From positions 124,001-188,000 of the forward strand of contig NZ_JACHXZ010000001.1 in NCBI RefSeq assembly GCF_014192475.1: a DNA stretch of 64,000 bases, written 5' to 3'. The first letter of the stretch is position 1. Every line of letters begins with the position of its first letter. The notes below the pieces were generated by a model, which did not search any database, was not told the DNA's origin, and saw nothing but the letters and a program-made list of their open reading frames with translations. Source of the DNA: Simiduia aestuariiviva (GTDB taxonomy: Bacteria; Pseudomonadota; Gammaproteobacteria; Pseudomonadales; Cellvibrionaceae). This document shows, piece by piece, positions 43,331 through 53,257 of this stretch. Both the position numbers and the translations under genes were made by a program.

Positions 43331-44476
43331 TTAAGCGGCGGCTTGTGCGCGGGCATTTTTTATGACGGCATTCACCAGCTCACCCCCGTGGGTGATCACA
43401 CACCCTTTTAGAATTTCTTCTTCAAGGTTTAGCGTGAAAGTGCCTTCGTCTTTTTGCCAATAATCAAACACCAAATTGATTAAGTTATTGGAGTACATCT
43501 GGCTCGCGTTTTGCGCCACGCGACCGGGCAGGTTGCGATAGCCAATGACGTTTACCCCACCAATATTCACTTCGCGATCGGGCTCGCTGCCCTCCACATT
43601 GCCACCGCTGTCGACGGCCATGTCGACTACAATGGCGCCGGGCTTCATCACCGCCAGCATGTCTTTGGTAATAATGCGCGGCGCTTTGCGGCCAAACACC
43701 TGTGCGGTGGTAATGACGATGTCACTGTTGGCCATGACATCCATCTGGCCTTGGCGTTGCTTGGCAATCTGCTCTTCCGTCAGTTGCTTGGCGTAGCCGC
43801 CCGCCGTTTGGCCGGTCTCGCCCAAATCAATTTCTAAAAATTTTGCCCCCAAGGATTCCACTTGTTCTTTCACCACGGGGCGGGTGTCAAATGCATCTAC
43901 GCGCGCACCCAAGCGCTTGGCGGTAGCGATGGCCTGCAAGCCCGCAACGCCGGCGCCAATAACAAACACGCGCGCCGGTGTAATGGTGCCCGCGGGCGTC
44001 ATCATCATGGGCAGAATGCGATCGAGGCGTTCAGCGGCCAGCAGCACCATGGCGTAGCCGGCGAGATTGGCCTGCGAAGACAGCGCATCCATTTTTTGGC
44101 TGCGGGTAATGCGCGGAATCATTTCCATGCTGATGGCGGTAACGCCCTGTGCGGCAAAGGCGTCTACCAGTGCGTGCTCATTGAAGGGATCCAAAAACGA
44201 AATGTGAATCGCCCCGCGCTTGAGCTTGGCCACTTCGTCGAGCGGTGGTTTACGCAAGCGCAAAATCAGGTCGGCCTGGCTGAGCAGGGCATCGCGATTT
44301 ACGGCCAGTGTGGCACCTACGTCGGTATAGGCGCTGTCTGGAATCTGCAGTGACGCGCCAAGGCCGGATTCGATGACCACGGTGGCGTTGGCGGCCACCA
44401 ATTTCTTGACCCCATCTGGCAATAGGGGGACGCGGGTTTCACCTGCATCCGTTTCTTTGGGGATACCGATTAGCAT
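43331..44476 (-). CDS. pntA1: NAD(P) transhydrogenase alpha subunit, NAD-binding part (PntA1)
   Basis: 381 residues from the ATG at 44476, preceded by AGAGGAAG. 'MLIGIPKETDAGETRVPLLPDGVKKL', 'RVFVIGAGVAGLQAIATAKRLGARVDAFD' and the mobile loop region identify NAD-binding domain I. The longer frame from 44497 is not supported by the family. First gene of the three-gene pnt operon. Confidence 0.96.
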   Translation of the reverse strand: MLIGIPKETDAGETRVPLLPDGVKKLVAANATVVIESGLGASLQIPDSAYTDVGATLAVNRDALLSQADLILRLRKPPLDEVAKLKRGAIHISFLDPFNEHALVDAFAAQGVTAISMEMIPRITRSQKMDALSSQANLAGYAMVLLAAERLDRILPMMMTPAGTITPARVFVIGAGVAGLQAIATAKRLGARVDAFDTRPVVKEQVESLGAKFLEIDLGETGQTAGGYAKQLTEEQIAKQRQGQMDVMANSDIVITTAQVFGRKAPRIITKDMLAVMKPGAIVVDMAVDSGGNVEGSEPDREVNIGGVNVIGYRNLPGRVAQNASQMYSNNLINLVFDYWQKDEGTFTLNLEEEILKGCVITHGGELVNAVIKNARAQAAA

Positions 44477-44970
44477 GTTTGTCTTCCTCTGTAGCACCCG
44501 CCCTTTTATTGTCGGTATGACACCGGCTGTGTTTCCAGCCTTTGGCCACGGCTGAACCCTCAGCCGGAAATTCGCGGTAGGACATCATAACTAAGGCTAT
44601 TGGTCAGCGGCTACCTATAGATGTCATAAATAAAGGGTATGATTATGTAGTTTAGTTACAAAGTGTGAGCGGGAATTGCGTGTGATTGTCCATAGTCCTG
44701 AATTTATTGCCCTGCAACGCTGACGGCTTGTACAAAAAACGGGCAATTAAAATAGTGCAGTTACAGTATTTGCTGTCGCAATAACGACAATAGATAGATT
44801 TAATGCCTTAATTAACCGGCCTTGCCCCATCTCACCCTGCGCAGTGGAAATTTTGTATTTCCTTGCTGTATGTCGTTTTGACGCTCAATCAGTTTGGTGG
44901 ATACCAATTTGGGTCATTTGGGTTTCTCTGCAAGACGCTACAATAGGGCCATTAATCAGGAGTAAACACT
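44477..44970. other. Divergent promoter region of pnt and the aldehyde dehydrogenase
   Basis: About 490 AT-rich bases with no gene. A TACAAT lies at about 44939, some 30 bases before the aldehyde dehydrogenase ATG, and could be its -10 element; TTGGGT 15 bases before it is a weak -35. AGGAG is the ribosome binding site. No operator could be assigned. Confidence 0.5.
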
Positions 44971-46464
44971 ATGTCGGATTTGACCTTGCAGGACTGGGTG
45001 GCACGCGCCCAGAGCCTAACCATTGAGGGTCGCGCTTTTATTGATGGCGCCTATGTGGATGCCGCCGATGGCAATACCCGCCCCACCCAAAACCCCGCCA
45101 CCGGTGAAGTGTTGGCGCAGGTCGCCAGCTGTGGGCCGGTGGACTCAGACCGCGCGGTGGCCTCTGCCAAAGCGGTATTTGAGGCGGGCACCTGGTCAAA
45201 CTTAGCGCCTGCCGAGCGCAAAAAAGTGATGGTGCGTTGGGCGGAATTGATTGAGGCCAATGCTGAAGAGTTGGCGCTGCTGGAAAGTTTGGATGTGGGC
45301 AAGCCCATTAGCGACACGCTTAATGTGGATGTCCCCGCAGCGGCGCGCACCATCCGCTGGAGCGGCGAAGCCATCGACAAGTTTTACGATCAGGTGGCGC
45401 CCACGCCCCACGATACGCTGGCGTTAGTTACGCGCTTGCCGCTGGGCGTGGTGGCGGCCATTGTGCCGTGGAACTTTCCCTTCTCCACCACGGCCTGGAA
45501 AATTGCGCCGGCCATTGCCACGGGCAACTCGGTGGTGTTGAAGCCTGCCTCGAATACGCCACTCACGGCGCTGCGGGTCGCGGGCCTAGCCAAAGAAGCG
45601 GGGCTGCCTGATGGCGTCTTGCAAGTATTGCCAGGGCCGGGCGGCAGCCTCGGCAGCCATTTGGCCAAACACATGGATGTGGAGGGTTTGACCTTCACCG
45701 GCTCAACCCCGGTGGGCAAAATGCTCATGGGTTACGCGGGCGAATCCAATTTAAAGCGCACCTTTTTAGAGCTTGGCGGCAAGAGCCCCAACATCGTCTT
45801 CGCCGATGCCAATTTGGAAAAGGCGGCAGCCATGGCGGCCACTGCGGTGTTTTACAACGGTGGCCAAACCTGTACCGCGGGCACGCGCCTGTTGGTGCAG
45901 CGCAGTATTCACGATGAATTTATGGCCAAGGTCATCGAGCACGCTCAGGGCTGGATGCCGGGCAACCCACTGGACCCCGCCACCAGCATGGGGCCCATGG
46001 TAGATGAAGCCCAATACAACACCGTGGCCGAGTACGTGCGCATTGGTTGTGACGAGGGCGCTACTCTGGCCTTCGGCGGCAAGCGCGTGGAAGTGACGGC
46101 GGGTGGCTACTACCACGAGCCCACCATCTTCACCGGCGCCAACAATCAAATGCGCATTGCTCAGGAAGAAATTTTTGGCCCGGTAATGACCGTGATTCCC
46201 TTCGATACCGAAGCCGAGGCCATCGCCATCGCCAACGATTCCATCTTTGGCTTGGCGGGTGCGGTTTGGAGTCGCGACATCAATGTTGCGCACCGCGTTG
46301 CCAAGGCCGTGCGCGTGGGCACCATGGGCATCAACAACTACTTTGGTGGCGACATGACCGTGCCCTTTGGCGGTTTTAAACAATCGGGTAACGGGCGCGA
46401 TAAATCTATGCACGCCTTTGATGATTACACCGAGCTGAAAACCACCTGGGTGGAATTCGACTAG
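44971..46464 (+). CDS. Aldehyde dehydrogenase (PuuC-like)
   Basis: 497 residues. 'IVPWNFPFSTTAWKIAPAIATGNSVVLKP', 'TFTGSTPVGK', the active-site glutamate in 'LELGGKSPNIVF' and the cysteine in 'FYNGGQTCTAGTRLL' are the ALDH motifs, and the end 'GDMTVPFGGFKQSGNGRDKSMHA' is nearly that of E. coli PuuC. PuuC oxidises gamma-glutamyl-gamma-aminobutyraldehyde in putrescine breakdown; no other puu gene is nearby, so the substrate here may differ. A terminator follows. Confidence 0.92.
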   Translation: MSDLTLQDWVARAQSLTIEGRAFIDGAYVDAADGNTRPTQNPATGEVLAQVASCGPVDSDRAVASAKAVFEAGTWSNLAPAERKKVMVRWAELIEANAEELALLESLDVGKPISDTLNVDVPAAARTIRWSGEAIDKFYDQVAPTPHDTLALVTRLPLGVVAAIVPWNFPFSTTAWKIAPAIATGNSVVLKPASNTPLTALRVAGLAKEAGLPDGVLQVLPGPGGSLGSHLAKHMDVEGLTFTGSTPVGKMLMGYAGESNLKRTFLELGGKSPNIVFADANLEKAAAMAATAVFYNGGQTCTAGTRLLVQRSIHDEFMAKVIEHAQGWMPGNPLDPATSMGPMVDEAQYNTVAEYVRIGCDEGATLAFGGKRVEVTAGGYYHEPTIFTGANNQMRIAQEEIFGPVMTVIPFDTEAEAIAIANDSIFGLAGAVWSRDINVAHRVAKAVRVGTMGINNYFGGDMTVPFGGFKQSGNGRDKSMHAFDDYTELKTTWVEFD

Positions 46465-46483
46465 CGCTAACGGCTTTCCTTCG

Positions 46484-46508
46484 GCGTCGCTTGCGGCGCT
46501 TTTTTTTT
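46484..46508 (+). terminator. Terminator after aldehyde dehydrogenase
   Basis: GCGTCGC and GCGGCGC pair (with one G-U) around TT, followed by eight Ts. Confidence 0.75.
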
Positions 46509-46599
46509 GCCTGCCTTGCGACGGTGTGCACTTGCGTTGCCGCCGCGCTGCGGTAAAGTGGGCGCTGTTGATGTTCACCCCCCAGTTACGGAGTGTGTT

Positions 46600-46911
46600 A
46601 TGCGAATTTTTTCTCTTGTTGGTTTATCGGCGTTGGCGGCTGCCTGTACATGGGTTGAGCCCAAGCCCGAAGCGGCCCACATATCGGTGGTGGCGCTCAA
46701 CCAGGTGCAGCACTGCGAGCGCTTGGGCGAAACCACCGCCAAAGGTGTGAATAAAGTGGGCATTTTTGTGCGCAAAGACGAAAAGGTGGTTACCGAGCTG
46801 GCGGCGCTAGCCAAAGATTCTGCCTACGGCATGGGCGGCAATCGCTTGGTGCGCGAGTCGGAATTGCAGGAAGATGGCTCCATGACCTTTGGCATCTACC
46901 GCTGCCCCTAA
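46600..46911 (+). CDS. DUF4156 lipoprotein
   Basis: 103 residues from the ATG at 46600. The signal ends with the lipobox L-A-A-A-C, so the protein is lipid-anchored. 'HCERLGETTAKGVNKVG....MGGNRLVRES' fits DUF4156 (YjeI-like) proteins of unknown role. Single gene between two terminators. Confidence 0.9.
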   Translation: MRIFSLVGLSALAAACTWVEPKPEAAHISVVALNQVQHCERLGETTAKGVNKVGIFVRKDEKVVTELAALAKDSAYGMGGNRLVRESELQEDGSMTFGIYRCP

Positions 46912-46930
46912 GGTGTTTTTTCGCGTTAAC

Positions 46931-46954
46931 AAGCCGGCAATTGCCGGCTTTTTT
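46931..46954 (+). terminator. Terminator after the DUF4156 gene
   Basis: A perfect palindrome GCCGGCAATTGCCGGC followed by TTTTTT. Confidence 0.94.
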
Positions 46955-47036
46955 GTGCCCAAAATATATTTTTTTTCACGCTATTTTTTATGTGTCGCTG
47001 GCCCTATATTAACCGAGGTTCATTAAGGTAGCCGCT

Positions 47037-48095
47037 ATGTTTAGTCTATTGCAGTTTGTTGTCGGTTTGGGGTGTTTAGTACTGGGTGCGCGCTGGTTAA
47101 TCGCCGGCGCAACGGCAATTGCGAGCCGGTGGGGTGTGTCATCGCTGGTGATCGGTTTGACGGTGGTCGCGTTTGGCACCAGTGCGCCAGAGTTGGCGGT
47201 GAGTGTGAAAGCCGCCATGGCGGGTCAAGCGGCGGTGGGCTTGGGCAACGTGGTGGGCAGCAACATCTTTAACGTGCTGTTCATATTGGGATTGACGGCG
47301 CTCATTGTGCCCTTGGTGGTCACACACCAGCTGATTCGATTTGATGTGCCGGTGATGATTTTGGTCAGCGGTGTGGTGTGGTGGTTGGCCCGCGATGGGC
47401 AATTTTCTCGCGTAGAAGGCGGGCTATTGCTCGCGGGGTTGGCGGCCTACTTGAGCTATCTGTTTTACTTTAGTCGTCGTACCGATAGCGAACTAGCGCT
47501 GCCGATTGATACCTCGCAACACAGCCCCTACTGGCGGGACCTGGGCATTTTATTGCTCGGCCTGCTGCTGTTGGTTGTGGGTTCGCGCTGGCTGTTAGAA
47601 AGCGTTGTGACTTTCGCGCGCTTGCTGGGTGTGAGCGAGTTGATGATTGGTTTGACCGTGGTGGCAGCGGGCACCTCCCTGCCAGAAGTGGTGACATCCA
47701 TCACTGCTGCGCTAAAAGGTCAGCGAGATATCGCCGTTGGCAACGTGGTGGGCAGCAATATCTTTAACCTCTTGGGTGTGTTGGGACTGTCGAGCTTGGT
47801 GTCGCCCGTTGGGCTTGAGGCCCCCTTAAGTTTTTTCCAGGTGGATGTGCCCGTCATGTGCCTCGTGGCCGCGCTGTGCCTGCCAATTTTCTTTACCCAC
47901 GGCGTTGTGGATCGCTTTGAAGGCGGGTTGCTGCTGCTGGGTTATGGCGCTTACACCAGCTACTTGGTGATGGCTGCTGTGAATCACCCGTGGTTACACC
48001 TCTTGGGTGACGCCGTATTTCTGTTGTTATTGCCGGTGGGGCTGTTCATCGTGGGTCAGGTTGTGCAGCAGCTACAGGCCCCCGAGCAGCGCTAG
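47037..48095 (+). CDS. yrbG: Calcium/sodium antiporter (YrbG-like)
   Basis: 352 residues with about ten membrane segments in two halves. Each half carries the exchanger alpha repeat: 'VIGLTVVAFGTSAPELAVSVKAA...GLGNVVGSNIFNVLFILG' and 'MIGLTVVAAGTSLPEVVTSITAA...AVGNVVGSNIFNLLGVLG'. The glutamates in the PE motifs bind the ions. It exchanges calcium and sodium across the inner membrane. Confidence 0.96.
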   Translation: MFSLLQFVVGLGCLVLGARWLIAGATAIASRWGVSSLVIGLTVVAFGTSAPELAVSVKAAMAGQAAVGLGNVVGSNIFNVLFILGLTALIVPLVVTHQLIRFDVPVMILVSGVVWWLARDGQFSRVEGGLLLAGLAAYLSYLFYFSRRTDSELALPIDTSQHSPYWRDLGILLLGLLLLVVGSRWLLESVVTFARLLGVSELMIGLTVVAAGTSLPEVVTSITAALKGQRDIAVGNVVGSNIFNLLGVLGLSSLVSPVGLEAPLSFFQVDVPVMCLVAALCLPIFFTHGVVDRFEGGLLLLGYGAYTSYLVMAAVNHPWLHLLGDAVFLLLLPVGLFIVGQVVQQLQAPEQR

Positions 48096-48109
48096 TAGCG
48101 CCGGCGGTA

Positions 48110-48631
48110 TTAGAGCAATAAATCTTCCACTATGGGGTGGTAGGCCCCGGCCACGTCGATGACGCTCTGCGCCGTGAGGCCCGGCACCCCGTATACTTGC
48201 GTGTGCACGGGGTGGCGTTGCTGCACGCGGGCCAGTAGCATGTCGAAGTCACCATCACCGGATAGCAGCACGATTTCATCTAACTGGGATGCATACTCAA
48301 GCACATCGATGGTGATGCCCACATCCCAATCGCCCTTGGCAGAGCCGTCGGCGCGTTGGATAAAGGGTTTGAGTTTGACGGTGAAACCTAAAGACTTCAG
48401 CGCATTTTGAAATTTGAGTTGGCCGGCGTCGCCGCGGTGGATGGCGTAGGCAAAGGCGTGACAGATATCACCCTGGGCGCTGAGCTGTTGCCACAAACTG
48501 CGATAGTTGAATTGGCGCTGATAGCGCTCGCGGCAGCAATAATAAATATTTTGTACATCGGCAAAAATACCGATGCGCTTGCGGGGTTGTGCCACGGGGC
48601 AGTCCTGTGTGGAAAAATTGATGCGGAGCAA
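48110..48631 (-). CDS. NYN-domain (LabA/DUF88-like) protein
   Basis: 173 residues with 'RIGIFADVQNIYYCC', 'KGDWDVGITIDVLEYA' and 'EIVLLSGDGDFDMLLARVQ', the three acidic motifs of the NYN/PIN-like nuclease fold. By family it may cleave RNA; its target is unknown. The ATG at 48631 lies convergent with the exchanger gene and divergent from fumC. Confidence 0.9.
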   Translation of the reverse strand: MLRINFSTQDCPVAQPRKRIGIFADVQNIYYCCRERYQRQFNYRSLWQQLSAQGDICHAFAYAIHRGDAGQLKFQNALKSLGFTVKLKPFIQRADGSAKGDWDVGITIDVLEYASQLDEIVLLSGDGDFDMLLARVQQRHPVHTQVYGVPGLTAQSVIDVAGAYHPIVEDLLL

Positions 48632-48779
48632 GGGCTCACTCTACCGGTCTGTGCCATTGATGGCCAGCCGCGTCCGCTATGCTATTACGACCTATGTTTA
48701 CACGTGCATAGGGGCATAGGGGAAATGGGCAAAGAGGAAATGGATATGCCTATCTCACAATCGCGCGAGGAGATTGCAC

Positions 48780-50213
48780 ATGGCTAACAGAATTGAAAAG
48801 GATACGCTCGGCGAAGTTGCCGTGCCCGCGGCGCGCTATTGGGGTGCGCAAACCGAGCGCAGCCGCAAAAATTTTGCCATTGGGCCTGCGGCGTCCATGC
48901 CACTGCCAATTATCTACGGCTATGCCCAGCTTAAAAAAGCGGCGGCACAGGTCAATGCATCCTTGGGAATATTGCCCGCGCACAAGGCGGCGTTAATCGC
49001 GCAAGTGTGTGATGAAATTTTAGCGGGCAAATTGGATGATGAATTTCCCTTGGTGATTTGGCAGACGGGTAGCGGCACGCAAACCAATATGAATGTCAAC
49101 GAAGTGATCGCCAATCGCGCCCAGGTGTTGTCGGGCGGCAAACTGACCGATGACAAAAAAATATTGGCCGCCAATGATGACGTCAACAAAAGCCAAAGCA
49201 GCAATGACAGTTTTCCCACGGCCATGCACATTGCCGTCTATTCCGAAACCGTGCGGCAACTGCTGCCGGCCGTGGCTGGTTTGCGCCAGTCATTGGCAAA
49301 AAAAGCGTATGAGTTTCATGCACTTGTGAAAACGGGGCGCACCCACCTCATGGATGCAACGCCGCTCACTTTGGGGCAGGAGTTCAGCGCTTACGTGGCG
49401 CAATTAACCCATGCCGAGTCAGCCTTGGTGCATGCGCTGGCGGCGGTGCGCGAGCTGGCGCTGGGCGGCACAGCCGTGGGCACCGGGCTCAATGCACCGG
49501 CGGGATTTGCGCAAGCGGTGGCCGACGTTATCGCTGAGCAAACGGGGCTGCCGTTCATCAGTGTGCCCAATAAATTTGCAGCGCTGGCGGCACACGATGC
49601 CATGGTGTCATTGAGCGCCGCCTGCAAACAATTGGCCGTGAGCTTAATGAAAATCGCCAACGACATTCGCCTGCTCGCCAGCGGGCCACGCTGCGGTATC
49701 GGCGAGTTGTTGTTGCCGGCCAATGAGCCGGGCTCTTCCATTATGCCGGGCAAAGTGAACCCCACTCAGCCAGAGGCTGTAACCATGGTGGCGGCGCAAG
49801 TGATGGGCAATGATGTTACCGTGTCCATTGCCGGCAGCAACGGCCAGTTTCAGCTCAATGTATTTAAACCGGTGATCGCGGCCAGTGTGCTGCAAAGCGT
49901 GCAGTTATTGGCCGATGCGAGCCGCAGTTTTGATGCGCATTGCGTGCAGGGCATCAGTGCAAATCAGGCGCGCATTGACGAACATTTGTCGCAGTCATTG
50001 ATGTTGGTGACGGCGTTAAATCCGCACATTGGTTATTACAAGGCAGCGGAAATCGCCAACAAAGCCCACACCGAGGGCAGCAGTTTGCGGGCGGCGGCGC
50101 TGGCGCTGGGCTATGTGACCGCCGAGCAGTTTGATGCCTGGGTCAATCCCGCGGCGATGGTGGGTGCAGAGCTGCAATCAAATAATAAAAGTGCAGGCGG
50201 TGAAGACAGTTAG
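48780..50213 (+). CDS. fumC: Fumarate hydratase, class II
   Basis: 477 residues from the ATG at 48780 (GAGGAG site). '[22 protein letters not shown]', '[13 protein letters not shown]', '[22 protein letters not shown]' and the superfamily signature '[16 protein letters not shown]' are present. It interconverts fumarate and malate in the citric acid cycle without an iron-sulfur cluster. Aspartase belongs to the same superfamily, but FumC agrees better with these motifs. Confidence 0.95.
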   Translation: MANRIEKDTLGEVAVPAARYWGAQTERSRKNFAIGPAASMPLPIIYGYAQLKKAAAQVNASLGILPAHKAALIAQVCDEILAGKLDDEFPLVIWQTGSGTQTNMNVNEVIANRAQVLSGGKLTDDKKILAANDDVNKSQSSNDSFPTAMHIAVYSETVRQLLPAVAGLRQSLAKKAYEFHALVKTGRTHLMDATPLTLGQEFSAYVAQLTHAESALVHALAAVRELALGGTAVGTGLNAPAGFAQAVADVIAEQTGLPFISVPNKFAALAAHDAMVSLSAACKQLAVSLMKIANDIRLLASGPRCGIGELLLPANEPGSSIMPGKVNPTQPEAVTMVAAQVMGNDVTVSIAGSNGQFQLNVFKPVIAASVLQSVQLLADASRSFDAHCVQGISANQARIDEHLSQSLMLVTALNPHIGYYKAAEIANKAHTEGSSLRAAALALGYVTAEQFDAWVNPAAMVGAELQSNNKSAGGEDS

Positions 50214-50245
50214 CCGTTTGCGTTGTTTTAATAGAGGGTAGTGTT

Positions 50246-50803
50246 TTGAATGAACTCGTCCCGCAGGCACAGAGCCTTGCGGAATTGCTGGCCGACATGC
50301 ACGTGGCCATCGGCCTCACCAATCCCAAGAGCCCGTCAAATGTGGGCGCAGTAATGCGCGCCGCCGGCTGCTACGGCGCTGATGGCGTCTACTATACCGG
50401 TGAGCGCTTTGAGCGCGCGGCGCGCTATCACACGGATACCCAGCGCGCCGGCAATCTCATTTCACTGACGGGCGTCGAACACTACGAGTCGCCCCTGCCC
50501 GACGACATGGCGCTGGTGTGTGTCGAATTGGTTGAAGGTGCGCAGCCATTGCCGGATTTTGTACACCCAACCCGAGCGCTCTATGTGTTTGGTCCAGAGG
50601 ATGGCAGTTTGCGCCAATCGCTCATCGATCGCGCCGACGCCGTGGTGTACATGCCCACACAGGGCTCAATGAATTTAGCCGCATCGGTCAATGTGTTGCT
50701 CTACGATCGCGCGGCAAAATCCTTTAGCGCCGAGCATGACGCCACCAACATCCGCGAGAGTCGCGATGTGAATAATCGCCTGCGCGTGAAGCCGCTTAAA
50801 TAG
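50246..50803 (+). CDS. TrmH-family RNA methyltransferase
   Basis: 185 residues from a TTG with AGAGGG before it. 'AIGLTNPKSPSNVGAVMRAAGCYGADGVY', 'LYVFGPEDGSLRQS' and 'MPTQGSMNLAASVNVLLYD' are SPOUT/SpoU motifs that bind S-adenosylmethionine through a trefoil knot. It probably methylates tRNA or rRNA ribose; the position cannot be told. Confidence 0.9.
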   Translation: MNELVPQAQSLAELLADMHVAIGLTNPKSPSNVGAVMRAAGCYGADGVYYTGERFERAARYHTDTQRAGNLISLTGVEHYESPLPDDMALVCVELVEGAQPLPDFVHPTRALYVFGPEDGSLRQSLIDRADAVVYMPTQGSMNLAASVNVLLYDRAAKSFSAEHDATNIRESRDVNNRLRVKPLK

Positions 50804-51048
50804 GCATAGTGTTGAACGCCTGATGCATGTGGCGATAAAGCCAAGTGCAAGTGCATGCGCAATGCGTTGAGCGCTAGGGTTGCGCGTGTAGCTATTTAAT
50901 AACGCGTGCAAATTTTTACTCTTATCGCCCGTAGCAAACCACCCGCCCGTGGTTTACCGCAGGATATCCCCCTGTGGTCGCCCCCAGACTTGCTCCTATC
51001 AAGGTCAGCTGCTAGCGTGGGTCTTCGCTAACGACAAGGATGCTCACC

Positions 51049-51462
51049 ATGCAGGCAATGACAACGCAGTCTTCAGATTCACACAGCAAAGTGCTCGGCT
51101 ACGTGCTGTGGATTTTTGGATTCATGGGCGCGCACCGGTTTTACTACGGCAAACCCATTTCCGGCACTATCTATTTCTTTACCCTAGGCCTGTTGTTCAT
51201 CGGCTGGATCGTGGATCTCTTCCTTATCCCCGCCATGGATGCCGAGGCGGACCGTCGCTACCCGGAGGGTCACACGAGCTACACCTTAAGCTGGGTGTTT
51301 TTAGTGTTTCTCGGCTTTTTTGGTGTGCACCGCTTTTACATGGGCAAATGGGTAACGGGCGTTATTTGGTTCTTCACCTGTGGGCTATTCTTGCTGGGTT
51401 ATCTCTACGATCTGTGGACGCTCAATGAACAGGTCTCTGAAGTGAATCGCGAATCCACCTAA
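51049..51462 (+). CDS. Protein with two TM2 domains
   Basis: 137 residues from the ATG at 51049 (AAGGA site). Two copies of the TM2 pattern are visible: '[43 protein letters not shown]' and '[44 protein letters not shown]'. Each has two membrane segments joined by HRFY(Y/M)GK. Role unknown. Confidence 0.92.
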   Translation: MQAMTTQSSDSHSKVLGYVLWIFGFMGAHRFYYGKPISGTIYFFTLGLLFIGWIVDLFLIPAMDAEADRRYPEGHTSYTLSWVFLVFLGFFGVHRFYMGKWVTGVIWFFTCGLFLLGYLYDLWTLNEQVSEVNREST

Positions 51463-51533
51463 TGAGCTGCTTGCCAACGGCGCAGATCGCCGCTGCATCT
51501 TGAGGTTTAACGAACTGAGCGCGGGAGCGAGCG

Positions 51534-51878
51534 ATGAAATTTATCTTCGAAGTCACGGTTAAACCCGGTCACACCGCAGAGGAGTATGCCGACGCCTGGG
51601 TGCGCGCCAGCGAATTGATCCAACAAGCCCCTGGCGCACTCGGCACCGAATTGCATCGAAAAATCGGCGCCCCCAACCAACTGATTGCCATCGCCCACTG
51701 GCGCAGCAAAGCCGAGCGCGATGCAATGGAGGCAATACCCAATGCCGCCGTTGCAAAGATCATTCGCTCCGCCGCTGACTTTGTCACCGTAAAACTCATA
51801 GGCGAATTTGAAGAGCCGGAATGGGTGGTAAAGCCAAAGCAGCAGCAACAGCAACAGCAGCAGCAACAGCAACAGTAA
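51534..51878 (+). CDS. ABM-fold monooxygenase-like protein with polyglutamine tail
   Basis: 114 residues. The first 85 ('MKFIFEVTVKPGHTAEEYADAWVRASELIQQAPGALGTELHR', 'LIAIAHWRSKAERDAMEA') have the antibiotic biosynthesis monooxygenase/dimeric ferredoxin-like plan. Residues about 102-114 are almost only glutamine, written with mixed CAG and CAA codons over 51838-51876. Such a tail is rare in bacteria. ATG preceded by GGAGCGAGCG. Confidence 0.85.
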   Translation: MKFIFEVTVKPGHTAEEYADAWVRASELIQQAPGALGTELHRKIGAPNQLIAIAHWRSKAERDAMEAIPNAAVAKIIRSAADFVTVKLIGEFEEPEWVVKPKQQQQQQQQQQQQ

Positions 51879-52210
51879 CGCGATTTAATCACCATACTTT
51901 CTCGACACTCCACCGCCAATACCCACCCAACATCAAAAACACCTGATCAAATAAAGGATTCCCCAACTGATTCCTCAAACCGATTCTTCAGCGGCGCTGA
52001 ATCGCTCCTACCGCCGGCTGCCTAGGCTACACCCTAAAAATGGGCTGTAAATATAGCCAGCATACCAAGCGCGCACACTTTGCTTTTCTCGTGCTAAGAT
52101 CAAAAAAAATAATGCGTGGGAAATCAGAATGTTAAGGCATGTTGATTTAGGCGCCACTGGCAGACTACGCCGGCACGCTAATAAAATGTTAACCCTAACA
52201 AGGATTGGGC
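51879..52210. other. Gene-free stretch
   Basis: About 330 bases with no gene, repeat or clear regulatory site. The right end, AACAAGGATTGGGC, contains the ribosome binding site of the next gene. Confidence 0.5.
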
Positions 52211-53053
52211 ATGGAATTCTTAAGGAAAATCTTCACTAAGAAACCCAAAGTGGATTGGGATAAAGTTCGCCAAGACCTGGAGCCGAAAATTGTTGACATT
52301 GGAAAGCCTGCAGTAAGACTTAGATCGTCAGAAAGTAAAACTCGGTGTAAATTCGGAGGCGCCCCTTTCGTAAATTCCTCCAACTTTGTATGGCCGTACA
52401 GTGATGGTAAGCCGATGGCCTTTTTGGGGCAAATTGATCTGGAAGAGATTGCGGAGGTCCACAAGTACGAATGGCTTAACGGTAAGGGGCTGCTTCTATT
52501 CTTTTATGACGTAGAAACCATGCCTTGGGGATTCGATCCAAAAGACAAAGGAAAATGGAGTGTATTGCTTCAGAATCTGCCAGATTGCTACGCAAGATTT
52601 CCAGGGGATTTAGATACTGGTCATATTTTGAAAGAAAAATACCTTAAACCAACATTAGTCAGCCTTTACCCGAATTATGATGATCCAAGCATTGAGAATC
52701 TAAATTTGTCTGAGGAAGAATTAGATCTATACATAGATTTGTGTACTGCTAATGAGGAATGTCAGCACCAAGTGGGTGGTTTTCCCTCACCGGTGCAGGG
52801 TAATTATATGGAGCTAGAATCTCAGCTGGCATCAAATGGTGTATATGTTGGAGATTCAAAGGGGTATGCCAGTGAGAAAGCAAAAAAGCTTGAATCTGGT
52901 TCTTCTGACTGGAGATTATTGCTCCAATTTGACAGTGATGAAGATTTAGATGTTATGTGGGGCGATTGCGGTATGATTTACTTTTGGGTTCAACGCCAGA
53001 AGTCCCTTAAGAATGAGTTTGGTAATTGCTGGCTTATTTTGCAGTGTTGCTAG
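52211..53053 (+). CDS. DUF1963 (YwqG-family) protein
   Basis: 280 residues from the ATG at 52211. 'TRCKFGGAPFVNSSNFVWPYSDGKPMAFLGQIDLEEIA' is the typical DUF1963 start, with 'GFPSPVQGNYMELESQLA' and 'LLLQFDSDEDLDVMWGDCGMIYFWVQ' further on. Cytoplasmic, function unknown. Codon use is more AT-rich than in nearby housekeeping genes, suggesting transfer. Confidence 0.9.
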   Translation: MEFLRKIFTKKPKVDWDKVRQDLEPKIVDIGKPAVRLRSSESKTRCKFGGAPFVNSSNFVWPYSDGKPMAFLGQIDLEEIAEVHKYEWLNGKGLLLFFYDVETMPWGFDPKDKGKWSVLLQNLPDCYARFPGDLDTGHILKEKYLKPTLVSLYPNYDDPSIENLNLSEEELDLYIDLCTANEECQHQVGGFPSPVQGNYMELESQLASNGVYVGDSKGYASEKAKKLESGSSDWRLLLQFDSDEDLDVMWGDCGMIYFWVQRQKSLKNEFGNCWLILQCC

Positions 53054-53065
53054 CATGAGTATCAA

Positions 53066-53126
53066 TGGGTCAGACTCCTTGATCGAATCTAAATGAGCGG
53101 ATTCATGGTGTCTGACCCCATGATCA
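53066..53126. repeat. REP-like palindrome, copy 1
   Basis: GGGTCAGAC near the start pairs with GTCTGACCC near the end, and GAATC with GATTC inside, giving a long hairpin of about 60 bases. A second copy lies at 54803-54862 with most of the same sequence. Confidence 0.8.
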
Positions 53127-53165
53127 TGACCCCATGACCCCATGACCCCATGACCCCATGACCCC
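53126..53165 (+). repeat. Five tandem copies of ATGACCCC
   Basis: The eight-base unit ATGACCCC is repeated five times without change, directly after the palindrome's GACCCCATGATC, from which it probably grew. Confidence 0.92.
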
Positions 53166-53257
53166 ATGATCACATGATCAAAAAGGTGCTGTGGATAAGT
53201 AAAGCTTAAAAACGTTTTTCTATAGCTTAGTTATATGTCAATCAAGGATTAATCTCA

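Noticed and set aside
53126-53165. Tandem repeat as a CRISPR array
   Set aside because: The eight-base units are adjacent without spacers, so it is a simple tandem repeat.
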